NCBI GenBank assembly: GCA_051027215.1
Contig: JBPCXR010000229.1
Coordinates: 1 to 64,000, forward strand
Direction: 5' to 3'
Length of the DNA stretch: 64,000 nucleotides
Source of the DNA: CALHVX01 sp051027215
Lineage (GTDB): Bacteria > Pseudomonadota > Gammaproteobacteria > Pseudomonadales > Azotimanducaceae
In this document: piece after piece, positions 53,049-61,277 of the stretch
How positions within the stretch are numbered: the stretch's first letter is position 1
Layout of the letters: each line of letters begins with the position of its first letter
Made by a program: the position numbers and the translations under genes
The notes under the pieces: generated by a model
The model's database searches: none
The model's input: only the letters and a program-made list of their open reading frames with translations
What the model was told of the DNA's origin: nothing

Positions 53049-53258
53049 ATGAACGATTCGCTGGATGAACTCATCAACCTGCTGAGCGCAGAGATCGAGC
53101 GCCTGAAAGTGGATCTCGAGACCTTTCGGTTGACCCAGAATCCAGCCCGAGAGCGAGTGATTGCAGAACTTATTCGCGCCATAGACACGCGCCAGGATCG
53201 CTTAACGGAACTGGAAGCCTTGCGCGATGACGTGCGCTCAAACCCACAACTCCACTAA
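53049..53258 (+). CDS. Small coiled-coil protein of unknown function
   Basis: A 69-residue frame from the ATG at 53049. It is almost wholly helical and charged, with heptad-like spacing of Leu and Ile (LINLLSAEIERLKVDLETF, then VIAELIRAIDTRQDRLTELE), so a small coiled coil is likely. No domain was recognised. It begins 7 bases after the SDR stop and its end overlaps the convergent gshB-like gene by 21 bases, so it is probably part of the SDR transcript. A longer start eight codons upstream overlaps the SDR. Confidence 0.6.
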   Translation: MNDSLDELINLLSAEIERLKVDLETFRLTQNPARERVIAELIRAIDTRQDRLTELEALRDDVRSNPQLH

Positions 53259-54125
53259 GGCCGCTACTACCTGGGCCGTATGATCCTCGCCTGTCAGCTC
53301 GAGTAAGGTGCCGAGGCCACCGGGATTCGCGATGTTGACCTCCATCAAATAAGGGTAAACCAGGTCGATGGCAGCAAAGCCCACGCCCTGGGCGAGCAAC
53401 TCGTTGCCAATACGCTGGGCGAGCCGCATTTCGTCTTTTGCAAGATGGGCGTTGGCCACGGTTCCGCCGGCAGCGATGTTGGCGAGTGAAAAGTCGCTAT
53501 GGGGCGGAGGTTGCCTTGGAACTGCAGCAGGGCGGCGCAAGTAAGTACCCAACAGCTCCCCGCCCGCGAACAGCACACGTTTTTCGCCTTGTTCGATCTG
53601 GGGCAGATAGCGCTGCAGCAACGCATAGCGGCCGTCAGCAGTCATGGTTCTAAGCAGGTGCTGTTGTTGTGCCTCTGAATGCTCTGGACCGAGTCGGTAC
53701 ACGTCCCTGCCATAGGAGCCAGCGGTTGGTTTTACGACCCACTCATCGCCTCTACCCGTCTGCGCCAGCAGATAACCAGCATCGTTACTGACATAGCTCT
53801 CTGGCATGAACTGCTGCCAGCGAAATTTGCCGTGCAGCAGGAGCAGAGCCTCCACAGTAGTGACGAATCGATCCTGGGGTAGGCTACTGAGAAGTTGCAT
53901 GCGGTCAAAAAACGACGCTTGCTCGCCAAATCCCAGGCACCAGATACGCTCGAATTCATCCACCCGCCCGGCTGCGCAGAGCAGAACACCATTGGCAAGC
54001 GCCAGCGACCCGTGAGGCGCGCAAGCCACGCGCCAGCCAGCCGCACGGAAACCCTCCGGCAAGCGCCGATGATTGTCGTTATGCGCACTCGCCTCATCCG
54101 CCAACAAAAACAAAATGCTCCCCAT
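53238..54125 (-). CDS. GshB-like ATP-grasp ligase (glutathione synthetase family)
   Basis: An ATP-grasp enzyme of 295 residues from the ATG at 54125. The C-terminal two thirds match glutathione synthetase: WVVKPTAGSYGRDVYRL, LLQRYLPQIEQGEKRVLFAGGE, SLANIAAGGTVANAHL, RIGNELLAQGVGFAAIDLV and the metal-binding EVNIANPGGLGTLLEL. GshB is usually about 315 residues and reads NVTSP where this has NIANP. The N-terminal half is also divergent, so the acceptor could be another small peptide. No gshA-like gene is in the window. The frame continues upstream through the palindromic element at 54.2 kb, but that part is not protein-like. Confidence 0.8.
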   Translation of the reverse strand: MGSILFLLADEASAHNDNHRRLPEGFRAAGWRVACAPHGSLALANGVLLCAAGRVDEFERIWCLGFGEQASFFDRMQLLSSLPQDRFVTTVEALLLLHGKFRWQQFMPESYVSNDAGYLLAQTGRGDEWVVKPTAGSYGRDVYRLGPEHSEAQQQHLLRTMTADGRYALLQRYLPQIEQGEKRVLFAGGELLGTYLRRPAAVPRQPPPHSDFSLANIAAGGTVANAHLAKDEMRLAQRIGNELLAQGVGFAAIDLVYPYLMEVNIANPGGLGTLLELTGEDHTAQVVAALVELWV

Positions 54126-54196
54126 TACCCAAGGATACCCGCTAGCCCCTGCAACTACTCGGTTCTGCAGGCGAGTAGTAGCGCAGTTCCTTGCCA

Positions 54197-54302
54197 GCGA
54201 GTGAAGCCGCGGCCCAGTCCGGAGGCTCACGGTCAGGATGACCGTGCGCCAGCGGCCAGGGATGGCGAACAGCGGTCCGGACTGGGCCGCGGCTTCGCTC
54301 GC
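54197..54302. repeat. Large palindromic element with two hairpins in its loop
   Basis: Outer arms of 27 bases (54197-54223 and 54276-54302) are complementary apart from one G-T position; 21 of these are uninterrupted (54203-54223 with 54276-54296). The 52-base loop holds two further hairpins: CACGGTCA/TGACCGTG at 54228-54246 with a three-base loop, and GCCA/TGGC at 54255-54266. It lies in the 230-base gap between the divergent gshB-like and nadA genes. It resembles a REP/BIME or MITE-like mobile repeat, but no second copy was seen in this window. Confidence 0.8.
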
Positions 54303-54357
54303 TCGCCCATGGACCTGCGATACACTACCCCCCATGAAGCCGTGGAGTCGTTGAGCT

Positions 54358-55401
54358 GTGGATACGAGTGGGGATTATTGCCTGACGCCGAATGAGGTGC
54401 CGTTGTATGAGCCGGAGGTGCTCAGTAGCAGCGATCGGGATGATTTGAAGGAAGAGATTCGTGATTTGTTGCATCAGCGCAAGGCCGCGTTGGTCGCGCA
54501 CTACTACGTGGACGGGGATGTGCAGGACCTCGCCGAGGCCACGGGTGGGTGCGTTTCGGATTCTTTGGAGATGGCGCGTTTTGGCAAAGAGCATGAAGCC
54601 GAAACGCTCATTGTGGCCGGCGTGCGCTTCATGGGTGAGACTTCAAAGATTCTCTCCCCGGAAAAGCGCGTCATCATGCCGACGTTGGAAGCCGAATGTT
54701 CCTTGGATTTGGGTTGCCCTCCGGATGAGTTTGAAGCGTTCTGCAAAGAGCACTCGGACCGCACCGTGGTGGTGTACGCCAACACCTCGGTGCGCGTAAA
54801 AGCGCTCTCGGACTGGGTGGTCACCAGTAGCGTGGCGCTGCCCATCGTTGAGCATCTGTCGGCTCAGGGTGAAAAAATACTTTGGGCGCCAGACAAACAC
54901 CTGGGTAACTACATCCGGGTTAAAACCGATGCGGACATGTTGTTATGGAATGGCGCGTGCGTTGTTCATGAAGAGTTCAAGTCCAAGGCACTGTTTGACT
55001 TGATGGCGGTGTATCCAGACGCTGGCGTGCTCGTCCACCCGGAGTCGCCGGCTGCAGTCATCGATATGGCGGACGCGGTGGGTTCAACGAGCCAGATCAT
55101 AAAGGCCGCTGGTGAACTGCCCCACGATACGTTCATTGTGGCAACCGACCGCGGCATTTTTCATAAACTGCGTCAGCTGAACCCTGATAAGCGCTTTATC
55201 GAGTGCCCCACCGCCGGCGATGGTGCAGATTGCCGCAGCTGCGCGCATTGTCCATGGATGGCGATGAACGAGCTGCGCAAGCTTGCTGAGTGTTTGCGCT
55301 CAGAACAGCAGATGACGGCCAACGAAATCCACGTCGATCCCGAGATTGCCCAGCGGGCGTTACTACCGTTGAATCGTATGCTCGATTTTAAGGTCGGTTA
55401 G
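54358..55401 (+). CDS. nadA: Quinolinate synthase NadA
   Basis: An iron-sulfur enzyme (347 residues) that condenses iminoaspartate with dihydroxyacetone phosphate to make quinolinate for NAD. The three repeated domains are visible from ALVAHYYVDGDVQDLAEATGG onward. Cluster cysteines are in SLDLGCPPDEFE, LWNGACVVHEEF and the last ECPTAGDGADCRSCAHCPWM. The start is GTG and no ATG lies upstream in frame. It stands alone without nadB, as in Pseudomonas. Confidence 0.96.
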   Translation: MDTSGDYCLTPNEVPLYEPEVLSSSDRDDLKEEIRDLLHQRKAALVAHYYVDGDVQDLAEATGGCVSDSLEMARFGKEHEAETLIVAGVRFMGETSKILSPEKRVIMPTLEAECSLDLGCPPDEFEAFCKEHSDRTVVVYANTSVRVKALSDWVVTSSVALPIVEHLSAQGEKILWAPDKHLGNYIRVKTDADMLLWNGACVVHEEFKSKALFDLMAVYPDAGVLVHPESPAAVIDMADAVGSTSQIIKAAGELPHDTFIVATDRGIFHKLRQLNPDKRFIECPTAGDGADCRSCAHCPWMAMNELRKLAECLRSEQQMTANEIHVDPEIAQRALLPLNRMLDFKVG

Positions 55402-55405
55402 GCAA

Positions 55406-56062
55406 CTACCAGGCTCGACCTTTGGGCAGTAGGTCAAAGTAACCCATAGCACCGTTTAGCGCTTCGATCCCACGATTGTAGGCGCTATAGGTGTGAAAGA
55501 CTTCGCCATCGGCGTCTTTGTAGAAAACACTGACGCCGTGGTTTTCACCGCGATCGAACTCCACTAGCTCGCCGCTCTCTGTGCCGATCTGTGTGCTGCT
55601 GAGCTCCGTCTCGTCCTTAGATGAGGCGTAGTAGTCATAGTTAAAATCGCTACCGAAAGACGATAGCCAGGTGAACTCCCAGCCAAGTGCCTGGTGCTGT
55701 TCTCGGATCTCGTCGTAAGGTGCCCGAGACACGGCGATTAAGCGCGCGTCTGCCTGCTTGAAGTCCGCTGTGGTGCCATTGAACGCGTTTGCCCACTGAG
55801 TGCAGCCAGGGCAGGGCGCTTCCCAGTCTGGTCCGAACATTAGGTGGTAGATGACCAGCTGCGAGCGGTGGAGAAAAATCTCCGAGAAACTCAGTCGGCC
55901 GTTAGGCCCGGTGAACTCATAGCGCTTGTCGACCTTGACCCAAGGTAGTTCTCGGCGCGCTGCAGCCAGCTCGGCGCGGGCATGGGTATGGGCCTTCTCC
56001 TTCTTTAGAAGTTCGGCGCGCGCCGCGAGCCATTGCGCTTGGTTGACGACTGCATGTTGCAT
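55406..56062 (-). CDS. DUF899 thioredoxin-like protein
   Basis: A 218-residue DUF899 protein with a thioredoxin-like fold. The family wording is plain: ELPWVKVDKRYEFTGPNGRLSFSEIF, then MFGPDWEAPCPGCTQWANAF with a CPGC pair, and later WLSSFGSDFNYDY and VSVFYKDADGEVFHTYSAY. Function is unknown; the CPGC pair may be redox-active. It is convergent with nadA and follows the bepA gene on the same strand by 68 bases. In Pseudomonas this gene is not, as far as I recall, at this locus. Confidence 0.88.
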   Translation of the reverse strand: MQHAVVNQAQWLAARAELLKKEKAHTHARAELAAARRELPWVKVDKRYEFTGPNGRLSFSEIFLHRSQLVIYHLMFGPDWEAPCPGCTQWANAFNGTTADFKQADARLIAVSRAPYDEIREQHQALGWEFTWLSSFGSDFNYDYYASSKDETELSSTQIGTESGELVEFDRGENHGVSVFYKDADGEVFHTYSAYNRGIEALNGAMGYFDLLPKGRAW

Positions 56063-56130
56063 TCATTTCCCCTGGTCTCACTGAACTGTGCAGGATAGTG
56101 CCTACGATTCAGCGTTGTTAGCTGTTCCAG

Positions 56131-57594
56131 CTAGCTTCGCAGCTCGCGTAGCTCAGTACGTAAATCGATGATCTTCTGGTCGAGCTCACTTAACAGCTCA
56201 TCATCTGCACGGCTCACCAGGCGGCGTGCGTACTCCAAGTGTTGGATGGCTTTTTGGTACGAGCCGTGTAGCGCAAAAAACTCGGCACGAGCAAGGTGTA
56301 CTGAAACGATGTCTCCAGCTAATCCGGCTACCTCCGCGAGGTTGTACCAAACATCAACATCGTTGGGCCGCAGGCGACTCTGTCGTGTCAGCACCGCTTG
56401 GGCCTGCTGATGTTCCTTGGCCGAGGTCAGGGCTTTGGCATACAACATCGATAGTGGCGCGTTGTCCGGATTCAGCACCAACTGGTGAGACAACAAACGC
56501 AGCGCTTGATCGTATTGTTTAGCGGCAATGAGTAAATCGGCGTAGCTACCGATGTGCAACAGGCTGTTTGGACTGTCGCTGAATACCTGATCGCCAACGA
56601 TCAGCGATTCTTTGTGCTCGTTGGCTTTCGACAAAGACAGTGCTAGGCCATAGCGGGCGATCTTGTTGTCCGGATCATCACGTAGCGCCTTGCGATAGGT
56701 CTTCACGGCCGTTTGGGGTGAATCGGCGTAGTGCACCTTCGCCCGAGTGCGCATGAGTTGAAACTCTTCTGAGTCTGCATAGCGGTGCTTTGGGAAACGG
56801 CTGGCACCAGCCCTAGCATCAGAGATTCGATTGTCGGTTAGCGGGTGCGTCAGCAGAAACTCTGGCGGCCGGCGGCTGAAGCGGTAGGCCCGTTGCATGC
56901 GCTCAAACATGCGCCCCATGGCGTGGGGATCCATGTCGGCTTCAACCAGGGTGTTCAGGCCAATTCGGTCTGCTTCCTGCTCCCGAGTTCGACTGTAGCG
57001 CAGCTGATTGGACTGAGCAGCCGCTTGCACGGTAGACAACGCGGCGATCGCGGCATCACCACCGCCCATGGCGCCAATCGCCAGCGCTGCCAGGAAACCG
57101 GCTAGATTCGGCAATGCTGCCGCCTGTTGTGCTTCGACACCCCTGGCGAAATGACGCTGGCTCAGGTGTGCTAGCTCGTGAGCCAGGACCGCTGAGTATT
57201 CGTGCACGTCTTCTGCTTGCACCATTAATCCGAGGTTGATGCCAACCACTCCGCCAGGCGCAGCAAAGGCATTAATTTCGGGTTTGTCGATGAGAGTGGT
57301 GCTGAGCAGCTTGTCGCTGAGCTCGGAATGCTGAGCAAGGCGACCCATGTGCCGAGTTACGTAGTATTTCAGCAGTGGATCGCTGACCGTTGGGAGAGAA
57401 GCGTTAATGTACTTGAGAAAGTCCCGGCCGATCTCTCGTTCCATCTGCGGCGAAACGATTGCTGAGGAACCGTCACCCAGCAGCGGCAGCTCGATCGGTT
57501 CATCGTGCTCTGACGGCGCAGCCCAGGCTGCGCCTGGTACTAAGACCCATGCAGCCAAGAGCAGCGGCAGGGCAATTTTCAGCAGGAGTTGCAC
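56131..57594 (-). CDS. bepA: Beta-barrel assembly-enhancing protease BepA-like (M48, TPR)
   Basis: A periplasmic zinc metalloprotease of 487 residues from the GTG at 57594, with a signal peptide in the first 25 residues. The HExxH site is AVLAHELAHLSQRHF and the third ligand Glu is in REQEADRIGLN. About four TPR-like repeats follow over residues 270-470. BepA promotes or degrades LptD and other barrels at the Bam machine. The GAGGA sequence 6-7 bases upstream favours this GTG over a TTG four codons earlier. It is divergent from the tusA-like gene, the order seen in Pseudomonas. Confidence 0.92.
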   Translation of the reverse strand: MQLLLKIALPLLLAAWVLVPGAAWAAPSEHDEPIELPLLGDGSSAIVSPQMEREIGRDFLKYINASLPTVSDPLLKYYVTRHMGRLAQHSELSDKLLSTTLIDKPEINAFAAPGGVVGINLGLMVQAEDVHEYSAVLAHELAHLSQRHFARGVEAQQAAALPNLAGFLAALAIGAMGGGDAAIAALSTVQAAAQSNQLRYSRTREQEADRIGLNTLVEADMDPHAMGRMFERMQRAYRFSRRPPEFLLTHPLTDNRISDARAGASRFPKHRYADSEEFQLMRTRAKVHYADSPQTAVKTYRKALRDDPDNKIARYGLALSLSKANEHKESLIVGDQVFSDSPNSLLHIGSYADLLIAAKQYDQALRLLSHQLVLNPDNAPLSMLYAKALTSAKEHQQAQAVLTRQSRLRPNDVDVWYNLAEVAGLAGDIVSVHLARAEFFALHGSYQKAIQHLEYARRLVSRADDELLSELDQKIIDLRTELRELRS

Positions 57595-57741
57595 AAATTT
57601 CCTCAATGTTGGTCCTACGCTTCAAGGATGATACCTCTGCTTGGACCGGCTCTGGGCCGCTTAGATCCCGGTCCGGTAACCGCAGTTCAGACTATTGTCA
57701 GGCAATGGCGATATAGTAGCCGTAAACCACCTGGGTAGACC

Positions 57742-58026
57742 GTGACAGATTCAAAGCACCAGCCGATGCAGCCAGAAACAGGCGTTCCCGCCGAATTGAC
57801 GGTGGATGAGCGCCTGGACGTGCTGGGGCTGGCTTGCCCAATGCCCCTGTTGAAAGCCAAGCAGGCTCTGAATCGTCTGGCTCCTGGGGCTTTGCTGGAA
57901 GTGCGGGCCACGGATCCCGGGTCTGAACGGGATTTTGAAGTTTTTGCCCGTCAGAGCGGGCATGAGTTGTTGGTGTCGCGGCGGGAGCAGGACCAGTTTC
58001 TGTATGTGCTGCGCAAGAAGCGCTGA
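57742..58026 (+). CDS. TusA/SirA-family sulfur carrier protein
   Basis: A 94-residue protein whose C-terminal 75 residues are the TusA fold: LDVLGLACPMPLLKAKQALN with the Cys-Pro motif, LLEVRATDPGSERDFEVFA, then LLVSRREQ. Such proteins carry persulfide sulfur to tRNA or molybdenum cofactor enzymes. The 25-residue N-terminal extension is polar and not conserved-looking. The Pseudomonas copy beside bepA affects nitrate respiration and virulence, which is recalled, not tested here. It starts with GTG and is followed 14 bases on by the perM-like gene. Confidence 0.9.
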   Translation: MTDSKHQPMQPETGVPAELTVDERLDVLGLACPMPLLKAKQALNRLAPGALLEVRATDPGSERDFEVFARQSGHELLVSRREQDQFLYVLRKKR

Positions 58027-58040
58027 GGTTCGCTGCTAAC

Positions 58041-59153
58041 GTGCGCTTCCTGGAAGTCATCAGTCATTGGGTGAATCGCTACTTTTCGAACGAAGAGGCG
58101 ATCTACTTGGTGGTCATGTTGGTCGTCGCCTTTGTGGTGCTGGTCGCCTTAGGTGGCGTATTGATGCCGGTTCTGACGGCCTTGGTACTTGCCTTTCTTC
58201 TGACGGGTCTGGTGGAGCGCTTCAAACGCCTGAAGATCCCGGAAAAGCCGGCCGTCTACTTGACCTTTGTGCTGTTTCTTTCAGGCATGGTCGCCGTGCT
58301 GATTTTCATCGTGCCGTTGGTTGTGCGGCAGACCCAAGCCTTTGTGGCCGCCTTGCCAGACATTCTGGTGCGTCTGCGAGAGATCATGCAGCGCTTGGTG
58401 GAGGCTTTTCCCGAACTGATCACCGAAGCTCAAGTGGCGGCTTCAATAGATTCTGCTGCGGGTCAGCTGGGTAACTTATCAACGTCTGCACTGGAGCTGT
58501 TGGTGGGCCAGGTTCCGTCGCTCGTCGGGCTATTGATCTATGTGGTGTTGGTGCCGATTTCGGTGTTTTTCTTCCTCAAGGACCGCCAGCACCTATTGGA
58601 TTGGGTCCGTTCGCTAATGCCGGCAGAACGATTGCTGATCGAGCAGGTTGGCGCTGAGATGAATACTCAGCTGGCGAACTACGTGCGCGGCAAGTTTATC
58701 GAGATACTCATCGTCGGTGCAGTCACATTCATAACGCTCACGGCGTTTGGGTTGAATTACGCGGCGCTGTTGTCTGTGCTGGTCGGATTGTCGGTGCTCA
58801 TCCCCTTTGTCGGCGCAGCCGTTGTCACGATTCCAGTTGCTCTGGTGGCGCTGATCCAGTTCGGTTGGTCCTGGGAGATGGCCTATGTCATGGCCGCATA
58901 CGGCATCATCCAGGCGCTGGACGGCAACGTTCTGGTGCCGCTGCTGTTTTCCGAGGCAGTCGATCTGCATCCGATAACCATCATCGTCGCGGTATTAGCC
59001 TTTGGCGGTCTCTGGGGCGTGTGGGGCGTTTTCTTCGCCATTCCCTTGGCGACCCTGGTGAAGGCAATCTACAACGCCTGGCCACGAGAAGCGGATCATG
59101 CAGCGCTGGCTGAAGTAGACGTCGGACAAAAGGCCAGCGACGGGCAATTGTGA
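58041..59153 (+). CDS. AI-2E/PerM-family membrane transporter
   Basis: A 370-residue integral membrane protein of the AI-2E transporter family with about eight hydrophobic segments. Typical stretches are LVPISVFFFLKDRQHLLDWVRSL, IGAAVVTIPVALVALIQFGW-like helices and IQALDGNVLVPLLFSEAVDLHP near the end, the best-conserved block. The substrate is unproven for most members and varies. The start is GTG. From memory, a perM-like gene lies next to tusA-like and dapA genes in Pseudomonas too. Confidence 0.9.
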   Translation: MRFLEVISHWVNRYFSNEEAIYLVVMLVVAFVVLVALGGVLMPVLTALVLAFLLTGLVERFKRLKIPEKPAVYLTFVLFLSGMVAVLIFIVPLVVRQTQAFVAALPDILVRLREIMQRLVEAFPELITEAQVAASIDSAAGQLGNLSTSALELLVGQVPSLVGLLIYVVLVPISVFFFLKDRQHLLDWVRSLMPAERLLIEQVGAEMNTQLANYVRGKFIEILIVGAVTFITLTAFGLNYAALLSVLVGLSVLIPFVGAAVVTIPVALVALIQFGWSWEMAYVMAAYGIIQALDGNVLVPLLFSEAVDLHPITIIVAVLAFGGLWGVWGVFFAIPLATLVKAIYNAWPREADHAALAEVDVGQKASDGQL

Positions 59154-59262
59154 GCCTGGAAGTGCGGGGGTACCATGGCGCGCCGGCGCCCTGGCGTCAG
59201 TAGAACTCTGAGTTTATTAGATTCGAGGCTCTGTATTTGAGGCTCAGCGAATGAGGGTGGGC

Positions 59263-60141
59263 ATGTTTGAAGGCAGCATCGTTGCCCTGGTCACGCCGAT
59301 GGAAGCCAATGGCGACGTCGACTGGCCAGCGCTGGAACGGTTGATTGGCTGGCACCTTGAACAGGGAACCCAAGGCATTGTGCCCATGGGAACCACTGGT
59401 GAGAGTGCAACGCTGGATGTAGACGATCACCTGCTGGTGATTCGCCGGACCGTCGAGGTTGTGGCCAAACAGGTGCCGGTCATTGCAGGTACCGGTGCCA
59501 ACGCCACCTGGGAGGCCATTCATCAATCCCAGCAAGCTGAAAAGTTGGGCGCCGACGCTTGTCTGTTGGTAACGCCGTACTACAACCGACCGACCCAGGC
59601 CGGCTTGGTTGCGCATTATCGGGCCATTTCGGAGGCTACCGACGGTCCTTTGTTTCTCTACAACGTACCGCCTCGAACGGCTTGTGACATGTTGGCCGAA
59701 ACCGTGGCCCAAGTGTCGCGCTTCGATGGCGTGGTCGGCATTAAAGAGGCCTGTGGCGATGCTGAACGAGTCGGTGAAATTCGCGAGCTGGTAGACGCCG
59801 ACTTTATCGTGCTATCTGGCGAAGATGCGCAAACCTTGCGGATGCTTGAGCTTGGCGCTCGCGGCACCATATCCGTAACCGCTAACGTGTTGCCGAAGCG
59901 CATGTCGGAGTTCTGCAGCGCCTTCCTGGCGGGCGAACGTGAACGCGCGGCGGTACTGGACGCCGATCTGCAGCGCATGCATGCGGCGTTGTTTATCGAG
60001 TCCAGCCCAACGCCGACGAAATGGGCATTGGCCGAGATGGGGCTCATTGGCCCGGGCATTCGCCTACCCTTATTGCCGCTGTCTGCAGACAAGCACGAAA
60101 TTCTGCGCGCCGAATTGCGCCATGCGGGATGCCTGCAATGA
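59263..60141 (+). CDS. dapA: 4-hydroxy-tetrahydrodipicolinate synthase DapA
   Basis: The first committed enzyme of lysine and diaminopimelate synthesis: it condenses pyruvate with aspartate semialdehyde. The TIM barrel (292 residues) shows GSIVALVTPM, PMGTTGESATL with the catalytic Thr pair, TPYYNRPTQAGL with Tyr, and VVGIKEACGD with the Schiff-base Lys. I start at the ATG at 59263, which has a GAGG site and matches the usual MFxGSIVA start, rather than the ATG four codons upstream. The stop overlaps bamC (ATGA). Confidence 0.96.
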   Translation: MFEGSIVALVTPMEANGDVDWPALERLIGWHLEQGTQGIVPMGTTGESATLDVDDHLLVIRRTVEVVAKQVPVIAGTGANATWEAIHQSQQAEKLGADACLLVTPYYNRPTQAGLVAHYRAISEATDGPLFLYNVPPRTACDMLAETVAQVSRFDGVVGIKEACGDAERVGEIRELVDADFIVLSGEDAQTLRMLELGARGTISVTANVLPKRMSEFCSAFLAGERERAAVLDADLQRMHAALFIESSPTPTKWALAEMGLIGPGIRLPLLPLSADKHEILRAELRHAGCLQ

Positions 60142-61277
60142 AGCCAGGGGTTCAACTGCGCAGCGCAGCGCTGCTAAGTTCGATCGTGCTGTTGCCAGCT
60201 TGTGGCTGGATGTCAGACGATCGGGGGATGTTCGTTGAGCGTAGAGACGACTATTTGGAAGCTGAAGAGGGGCCGGAAGTCGTTATTCCAGAAGACTTGA
60301 GCGCTGAATCTTTGGGCGACCCGTTTCCTATTCCGCCCATACCCGCCCAGAGTGACGCTGAATTCTATCCTTTTAAGCCGCCACTACCTGACGCGATTTA
60401 TGGCGATGACAAGCGCGAATCCGTGCGTATTCAACGCCTGGGTGATCGCCGCTGGTTGGTAGTGCCGGAACCGGCAGCAACGGTGTGGCCAAAGATCAAA
60501 CAGTTCTTCACTGACAACGGTGTCAACATTGCCGCTGAAAACCCGCAGGCTGGGCGCCTGGACTCCCAGTGGCTGACCCTTAGCGATGAAAGTTATCGAG
60601 ACATTGTGCGCACCGTATTGAGTGAAGCGCGCAAGACTGACGGTGTACCGCAATTGGATGCGCCCGCTGAGCGGGTGCTGTTGCGTGTCGAACAGGGGTT
60701 GCAAGACCGCACTTCAGAGATTCACTTGCGACATCAGCGTTCGGCCGATCAACAGGCGCCCCAGCCTGTGCAGATCGGCGCCCTGGCCTCGAATTCTGCC
60801 GAGGCAGAGCAACAGATACTCAGCGAACTGGGGGCGTTCATTGCGGCGAAGGTTGCTGAGCAAACGGTTTCTATGGTGGGCCAGTCCATCTCCACCCAAC
60901 CTAAATCTGTTATGGAGCGGGCCGCAGGGGGAGTGCCTGCTCTGCGATTGAATCTGGATTTTGAACGCGCTTGGGCCACAGTTGGTCAAGCGCTGGCTAA
61001 CGCCGAAGTTAGCGTCGGAGATACCGACGAACAGGCAGCCCACTATCGTATTACGGTCAACGAAGAAACGTTTACTGGCGAAGAGAAGGGCTTTTTCAAA
61101 CGTTTGTTCTCATTCGGCGACGATAGCCGCGAATTGATCATCAGCTTGTCGCCCGCGGGATCGGCCGCAGAAGTTGCCTATTGGGTTCAGGTGCAACCGG
61201 TGGAGGAGGAATCAGAAGCCGTGCCGCGGGAGCTGGCGCAAGATGTATTAGTGCTGATCCGGGAGTACGCAGGTTGA
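60138..61277 (+). CDS. bamC: Outer membrane assembly lipoprotein BamC
   Basis: A lipoprotein of 379 residues with signal and lipobox SSIVLLPACGWMSDDRG. An unstructured N-terminal segment (about 25-90) with the conserved DYLEAEEGPEVVIPEDL binds BamD. Two helix-grip domains follow, the first starting at about residue 105 with RRWLVVPEPAATVWPKIKQF, the second at about 265. It is a non-essential partner of the Bam outer-membrane insertion complex. The ATG at 60138 overlaps dapA; the dapA-bamC order is standard in gammaproteobacteria. Its stop overlaps the next start. Confidence 0.93.
   Translation: MKPGVQLRSAALLSSIVLLPACGWMSDDRGMFVERRDDYLEAEEGPEVVIPEDLSAESLGDPFPIPPIPAQSDAEFYPFKPPLPDAIYGDDKRESVRIQRLGDRRWLVVPEPAATVWPKIKQFFTDNGVNIAAENPQAGRLDSQWLTLSDESYRDIVRTVLSEARKTDGVPQLDAPAERVLLRVEQGLQDRTSEIHLRHQRSADQQAPQPVQIGALASNSAEAEQQILSELGAFIAAKVAEQTVSMVGQSISTQPKSVMERAAGGVPALRLNLDFERAWATVGQALANAEVSVGDTDEQAAHYRITVNEETFTGEEKGFFKRLFSFGDDSRELIISLSPAGSAAEVAYWVQVQPVEEESEAVPRELAQDVLVLIREYAG

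Noticed and set aside
54126..54335. A 70-residue N-terminal extension of the gshB-like gene.
   Set aside because: It is a translation of the palindromic repeat, with no fold-like features; the ATG at 54125 begins the conserved protein.
57695..57717. TTGTCA followed by TATAGT before the tusA-like gene.
   Set aside because: The spacing is 11 bases, too short for a sigma-70 promoter.
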